Positions 7,752-11,635 of a stretch of DNA of 11,635 nt are shown here, piece by piece (the first letter of the stretch is position 1; every line of letters begins with the position of its first letter). The position numbers were made by a program, and so were the translations under genes. The DNA comes from Chlamydomonas sphaeroides (Eukaryota; Chlorophyta; Chlorophyceae; Chlamydomonadales; Chlamydomonadaceae). The stretch covers positions 18,248 to 29,882 of the forward strand of contig BDDC01000961.1 in the NCBI GenBank assembly GCA_001662425.1, given 5' to 3'. Below the pieces are notes generated by a model that did no database searches, was not told the DNA's origin, and saw nothing but the letters and a program-made list of their open reading frames with translations.

Positions 7752-8161
7752 GCCGCCCGGCAGCGCCACCCCAGTCAGGCCCAGGCAGGCGTCCAGGCCC
7801 TCGCTCACGTCCGCCGCAAGCCGGGCCGGGGGACACAGGCAGCCCAGCGTCCCGGCGGCGGCGGGGCCGGGGAGGGCGCGGGCAGGCAATGGCAAGGCGG
7901 CGGAGAGGCGGCGGGGGGGGCTCACCACCCACCCGTCGTCGGGCCGCCCTCCCGTTAGACGAGACGCGTTACATTTCCGCCCATCGCCCCCATCCTGATA
8001 CCTCGCTCGAGGCCTCTGTCCCACACCAGCGCGCTGCTGCTCGCCGCTCTTACGGGCACCCCCGGGCCGGCCTCCTCGTCCAGTCGCCGCACCAGGGACA
8101 TGCCCACCAGCGGCCAGCCCTGCTCCAGCAGCGCCGCCGGTGCGCAGGTGAAGCGCTGCCA
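7722..8161 (-). CDS. Probable 3' exons of a gene of unknown function (or a pseudogene)
   Basis: Exon 8161-8054 follows an acceptor (catgggcgcag) and gives 36 residues, including WQRFTC, LLEQGWPLVGMSLVRRLD and EEAGPGVP. A consensus-like donor (gtaaga) follows. A second exon, 7994-7722, starts after tatcag, keeps phase 0, and ends GLTGVALPGGEHYGEGNMR before TAG. Without splicing, the first frame continues through SSSALVWDRGLERG to a TAA at 7957-7955, so two C-termini are possible. The 59-bp intron is short. Between 7922 and 7805 the minus strand has no AG and begins pyrimidine-rich, as if an acceptor had been lost, which would suggest decay. Upstream exons were not found. I do not recognise the family; the coding call rests on the peptide character and splice phases. 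Confidence 0.42.
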
Positions 8162-8189
8162 CTGCGCCCATGAAGCGCCGCCGGTGCGC
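8130..8189. repeat. 16-bp direct repeat, 44 bp apart
   Basis: AGCGCCGCCGGTGCGC occurs at 8130-8145 and 8174-8189, spanning the acceptor of the exon that begins at 8161. One copy is coding and the other lies in the presumed intron. It is a local duplication of an exon edge. Confidence 0.85.
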
Positions 8190-8678
8190 CCATGACGGCG
8201 GCCGAACCCAACACCTTTATTTGCCGCCAGCGCGCGAGCGAGCGGCCCAGCGTGGCGGCCGGCAGGCCGGGCCAGCAGCAGGGGAATGGGGCGGGGGATC
8301 AGCGCCGGATCCTAGCTGGCATCCGGTCCTGCATCCGGCCGGGGCTACTCACACTCGTTTATTTCTGGTCCCCGCGCCGCCCCACATCTATCTGCCGGGT
8401 GCTTGTCGTTACCGCACCAGGCCCGCCCTGCACCTGCTCTTTGCGCCCGCTCTGCACCAGTCCACATGCGTACGCGCACCCCTTTATCTGCACCACCCGA
8501 AGCCCCAACCCAGATGACTCCTACAAACTGCAGCTGCCAGCACCGGCCCAAAGCTGTCCCACCGCTAGGCGCCTGGGCATTGCATGAGGGCCAGCGTCGG
8601 CGGTGCAATTGGGAGGTCGGGTCGTGATGGATGCACCCTGGTTGGGTGCTCGAATGCCGCACACCTGGCCTCTTAGTA

Positions 8679-8729
8679 GTGCTGGCGGCCCTGCTGGTGC
8701 TGTCGGCCCTGGTGCTGGCGGCCCTGCAG
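8679..8729. repeat. 15-18-bp minisatellite
   Basis: GTGCTGGCGGCCCTG, GTGCTGTCGGCCCTG and GTGCTGGCGGCCCTG follow each other, with a CTG insert after the first. Confidence 0.9.
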
Positions 8730-8834
8730 CCACCACCAGCTTGTTTCCCGCATTGCGTCCTTGCCACTCAAGGCCGTCGCTAGAAAGGTACCTGCGAGAA
8801 GAAGTGCTCGTTGTGCGATTGGAGAGGGCGAGTC

Positions 8835-8877
8835 TCGTCCATGTGCACGCGTGCTTTGATCCCTACCGTATGGTAGG
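8835..8877. repeat. Dispersed stem-loop repeat, copy 1
   Basis: The 26 bases 8835-8860 (TCGTCCATGTGCACGCG start) are identical to 9415-9440. They are followed by a perfect hairpin, CCTACC-GTAT-GGTAGG, at 8862-8877. Confidence 0.8.
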
Positions 8878-9220
8878 ACCCCCCTCGTAAGCTGCCCTAA
8901 TGACGCCCCTAAAGCTAAAGACGGCCACCAGCCGCCTCCTGGCGTAGGTAAAGACACTGGCAAGTTGCCTGCTGCAACTTAAGCTGGCATGTATGGGGCA
9001 TGGGCGGGGGCTGGAGACACACGACCGCAAGCGGGGTGACTGCAGGTAGGCCCCCACGGGCGTGGCCAGGCGCAACGCTCAATGCTAAGCACACGACACC
9101 CTGAGCCGCCTGCTGCCTCAGCTCACAGGAGCAGCGCGGCGTCGCAGGGGGCGGTACGGCCGCCGGTGCAGGGTCGCCCAAGGCGCTAGCTGTCAGGCGT
9201 GGAACCGAACTCCAAGGGCC

Positions 9221-9309
9221 GATACCTTTGCTATCACAGGTATGCATGTGCAGCAGCAGTGGGCTGCCTGGGCGGCTAGCTAGCAGCGTTGGAATTGGGC
9301 AGCAGCACT
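9221..9309. repeat. Dispersed stem-loop repeat, copy 2
   Basis: Starts with the near-hairpin ATACCTTTG-CTAT-CACAGGTAT and continues GCATGTGCAGCAGCAGTGGG. It aligns with 9439-9530 over about 90 bp with few differences. Confidence 0.85.
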
Positions 9310-9414
9310 CTGACATGCATCTGGCCTGTTGAGCAGCAGGTAGGGCCACCAGGGGCAGCTGCATGCCCCCTGGCTGGGCCACCACACTACATTGGCACTG
9401 AATCCGAGATTGTG

Positions 9415-9530
9415 TCGTCCATGTGCACGCGTGCTTTGATACCTCTGCTATCGCAGGTACGCATGTGCAGCAGCAGTGGGCTGCCTGCTGGGCGCGCGGC
9501 TAGCAGAGTCGTAGTGGGGCAGCAGCGCTG
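9415..9530. repeat. Dispersed stem-loop repeat, copy 3 (most complete)
   Basis: Joins the 26-bp head shared with copy 1 to the roughly 90-bp tail shared with copy 2, so it is the fullest version of the element. The stem here is imperfect (TACCTCTG...CGCAGGTA). Confidence 0.85.
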
Positions 9531-9814
9531 CAGCAACATGTGCCGCGCCACCGATCACACGTACATACGTACCGACCACAGCGCATTCTCCTTCCTCATC
9601 CTCTAGCGCTCCGTCCATCCACCGGCCCTTGCTTCAATGGCCCTCTCTTCGCTCCCAGCCGCCACCCACTCCCGCTCCCGCGCCGTCCACCACCCAGCGC
9701 CCCCACGCGCAGCTCACGACAGCCTAAGCAGCCTGCCGCTGGCTGGGGGGCATAGGCCACGCAGGCCATCCGCAGCGCCACCGCCTGGCCCAGCGCCACC
9801 GCCGGCCACGGTTT

Positions 9815-9883
9815 GAAGGGCACGGTCAGAAGGGCACGGTCAGAAGGGCACGGTCAGAAGGGCACGGTCAGAAGGGCACGGTC
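9815..9883. repeat. 14-bp tandem repeat, 5 copies
   Basis: GAAGGGCACGGTCA starts at 9815, 9829, 9843, 9857 and 9871; the last copy lacks its final base. The copies are identical. Confidence 0.97.
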
Positions 9884-10399
9884 GGGGCTTGCGCCACCAG
9901 CGTTAGCTCGCGTTACACGTATGGCGTGCGAGCGAGCGAGCCCTATGCGAGCAGCCCTGGCCCTCAGCGTTCCCGCGCGCGCACAACAGCCAATTATCTG
10001 ATGGCTCGATCGGATGTGAATTCAACAGGTTGCAACGAGCTCATTTGAAACACTACTCCGGCGCCGGACGGAGGGGCGAGGCCAGTTGCGCTGCAGGTGC
10101 ACCTGGCCCTACTGCATCTCCCCGCCTCCCATCCCTTTCCCTGGTCCTGGTCGCTGCGCCCTTGCGCCGTCCTGCTTCACGCCGCAGGCCCCACCAGACA
10201 CAGAATACATAAGCTCCACAGCAAGGTTCAATGATGACCTCAACCTCATTTGACAACAACCCTCCCGCGCCGGAGGGCCAGGGCCAAGTTGCGCACTGGG
10301 GCGACCCCTGGTGGCGCAGCAGGCGCGTCTCCGGCCGCCAACTTTGTAGAGAGGAGAAGACGAGGACGGCTATTGATGCGTGACCTCCCTACCCTCCCA

Positions 10400-11563
10400 T
10401 CACGCCGCCGCCAGCTCCAGCCACGCCCGCTCAAGGGCGCTGATGGTGCGCCCCGCCCCGCCGCCCTCGGCGCCGGCGGACGCCACCACCAGCCGCCGCT
10501 CAAACTCGGCCCACGCCTCGGCAGGGCTCATTCCACTGCCCCCAGTGGGGCCAGCCAGATCCGCAGCGAAGGCCGCGTGAATGGCAGCGGCCGCGTCCTC
10601 CGCCACCCACCCCGCCGCGGCCTTCCCACCGCGCCACACAGGCCACGCCGCCACACCGCTCAGCCACGCCCGCCAGCCGCTCGCGCAGCCCTCCGCGCCG
10701 GCCTCGCCAGCCGCGGCCTTGCTCTCAGCCGCCGCGGTCTCGGGGCGGCGGGCCGTCGGCAGCGGCAGGCCGCCCAGCCACTTGGCAAAGGCCTCCGACG
10801 CCAGCGCCGCGGCCTCGGCGGCGTCCTCGACGCTGCCGGTCACTGGCAGCGGCGCCGGCAGCAGCGCGGGGGCGAGGTCGGAGGGCAGCGGCCCCAGCGC
10901 CGCCGCCGCCAGGGACCGGAGCTGCGCCGGCTGGCGGCGAGCGTCGTACCAGGTCAGGTGCTCGATAGGGGGGATGGCGGGCGGCGAGGCGGCGGCGGCG
11001 GCCGCCAGCTGCGCGGGCGTGTGGCTGGGGCGTCCGAAGGCGAAGAGGGTCGTGAGGCGGACAGTGGGCTGGGGGGGCAACAGGGCGGGGCCGGGGCAGC
11101 AATGGATGGAGGGAGGGCGAGGGGTACCCCTAAACCCTAAACCCTAAACCCTAAGGCAAGTGGGGTGTTGCGAAGGCGGGGCCAAGGTGCCGAGCATGCG
11201 TGGCGCAGGGCACGGGCACGCGCGCTCCAAACGCAGACCGCTGCTTAGTAACCACCGCGTGGCACGGCACAGCCGCAGGCTACCCACCCGAGCTGCATGT
11301 GCGATTAGCAGCGATCAGGAGGGCCGAAGCCCCCCACGCGCCCTGTCCCCCGGCACACGTCCTTCGCCTATACCCAACATTTGGAGCTCACCTTGGCCTC
11401 GTGTGCGTCCAGCAATACCAGCGCGCCCTTGCCCAGGTACAGCCCCCATTCCTGGCGCCGCCCGGCGTTGGGGTGGTAGCGGCCGGGAGTGGGGGCGGCG
11501 GAGGAGGGGTGGGCTCCCGGAGCGGGAGGCACGACGCGGCTGACGAGGCGCAGGCGGTGGTAG
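10400..11563 (-). CDS. Ala-rich protein of unknown function, C-terminal two exons (5' part off window)
   Basis: Exon 11563-11392 follows acceptor cccacaccacag and enters at phase 2. It encodes 57 residues, including YHRLRLVSRVV, then a Pro/Ser linker, then GRRQEWGLYLGKGALVLLD and AHEAK, followed by the donor AAG|GTGAGC. The last exon, 11068-10400, follows acceptor ctgttgccccccag at phase 0 and encodes 222 residues: VRLTTLFAFGRPSHTPAQL, then PPIEHLTWYDARRQPAQLRS, a long Ala-rich helical region with KWLGGLPLPTARRP and WRAWLSGVAAWPVWRGGK, and a C-terminus ISALERAWLELAAA before the stop. High-GC codon choice and consistent frame across the junction support coding. I recognise no domain; tryptophans in regular positions and Ala-rich helices suggest a folded helical protein. 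The 323-bp intron carries a telomere-like array. The gene continues beyond 11635 to the right. Confidence 0.8.
11128..11154. repeat. Interstitial telomere-type array (CCCTAAA)3-4 in an intron
   Basis: Three full CCCTAAA units and a final CCCTAA, 27 bp in all, lie in the 323-bp intron of the minus-strand gene. This is the plant/Volvox-type TTTAGGG sequence. The G-rich form is on the sense strand, with four GGG runs separated by TTTA, so the transcript could in principle form a G-quadruplex. Confidence 0.97.
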
Positions 11564-11635
11564 CTGTGGTGTGGGCGGGGGAAAGGGCGGGGGATGGGGT
11601 GAGGAGGGGTGAAGGGAGAGGGGTGAAGCACGCCT

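Larger units (their letters stand above)
8162..10399. other. About 2.2 kb without a supported gene, rich in repeats
   Basis: Any upstream exons of the gene ending at 7722 should lie here, but none could be supported. Weakly coding-looking minus-strand peptides occur near 9750-9820 (AVALGQAVALRMACVAYAP) and near 8230-8290, without convincing splice sites. The 3' UTR of the gene ending at 10400 must also lie at the right end, but no nearby TGTAA was found on its strand (the nearest is at 9917-9913). Repeats are listed separately. Confidence 0.5.

Noticed and set aside
8225..8300. Minus-strand peptide LPAATLGRSLARWRQIK followed by a possible donor, in phase with the exon at 8161
   Set aside because: There is a stop just upstream and no AG acceptor between the stop and the peptide, so it cannot be placed as an exon.
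8638..8664. GCTCGAATGCC resembling a tRNA T-loop
   Set aside because: The flanking bases do not pair and no D-arm or anticodon arm can be drawn.
9596..9823. 75-codon minus-strand frame with a hydrophobic start
   Set aside because: The front half looks coding, but the remainder is Gly/Arg-rich, and no splice structure or family was evident.
10228..10256. Box C-like ATGATGA of a C/D snoRNA
   Set aside because: No box D (CTGA) at a suitable distance and no terminal stem.
10250..11140. 296-codon plus-strand open frame antisense to the Ala-rich gene
   Set aside because: It is an Arg/Gly-rich shadow of a GC-rich coding strand and crosses the telomere-proximal intron; the minus strand has the splice signals and balanced peptide.
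1..11635. CRISPR array, operons, bacterial promoters or ribosome binding sites
   Set aside because: The sequence is intron-bearing nuclear DNA. The tandem repeats lack unique spacers of even length.

Overview
The window is high-GC eukaryotic nuclear DNA. Several genes are interrupted by short GT-AG introns with pyrimidine-rich acceptors, there are many minisatellites, and one intron holds a short array of CCCTAAA (TTTAGGG) repeats. Together with a protein carrying a plant/algal-style BUD13 C-terminus, this points to a green alga, probably Chlamydomonadales or a relative. The exact species cannot be told. The TTTAGGG form argues mildly against Chlamydomonas reinhardtii, whose telomere repeat is TTTTAGGG.

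Layout. (1) 1-1881, + strand: the last four exons of a BUD13-like splicing factor (RES complex). The 5' part lies off the left edge. Two of its introns hold decayed copies of the 3' end of the exon just upstream, and the middle intron also holds a 35-bp tandem array. (2) 1882-2769: BUD13 3' flank with a 37-bp tandem repeat. (3) 2770-2893, - strand: a possible terminal exon of a convergent gene. (4) 2894-4819: about 1.9 kb with no convincing gene, only simple and diverged repeats. (5) 4820-6556, - strand: a five-exon gene, reconstructed here, for a predicted 369-residue single-pass membrane protein. It has two copies of a roughly 45-residue module that I do not recognise. All four introns are phase 0, and the two copies of the module are split by an intron at the same residue. 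(6) 6695-6865, - strand: a short open frame that looks coding at its C-terminus but has no clear gene around it. (7) 7722-8161, - strand: a probable two-exon gene fragment of unknown function. (8) 8162-10399: mostly repeats (14-bp array, minisatellite, dispersed stem-loop repeat). (9) 10400-11563, - strand: the last two exons of an alanine-rich protein of unknown function, entering from the right edge, with the telomere-like array in its intron.

The genes do not form an operon or an obvious pathway. BUD13 is the only recognised function. The most novel item is the membrane protein with the duplicated intron-split module. A recurrent theme is local duplication of exon ends, some of which have left relic pieces inside introns. 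No RNA gene, CRISPR array or intact transposon was found. All exon models are by-eye reconstructions without transcript data.
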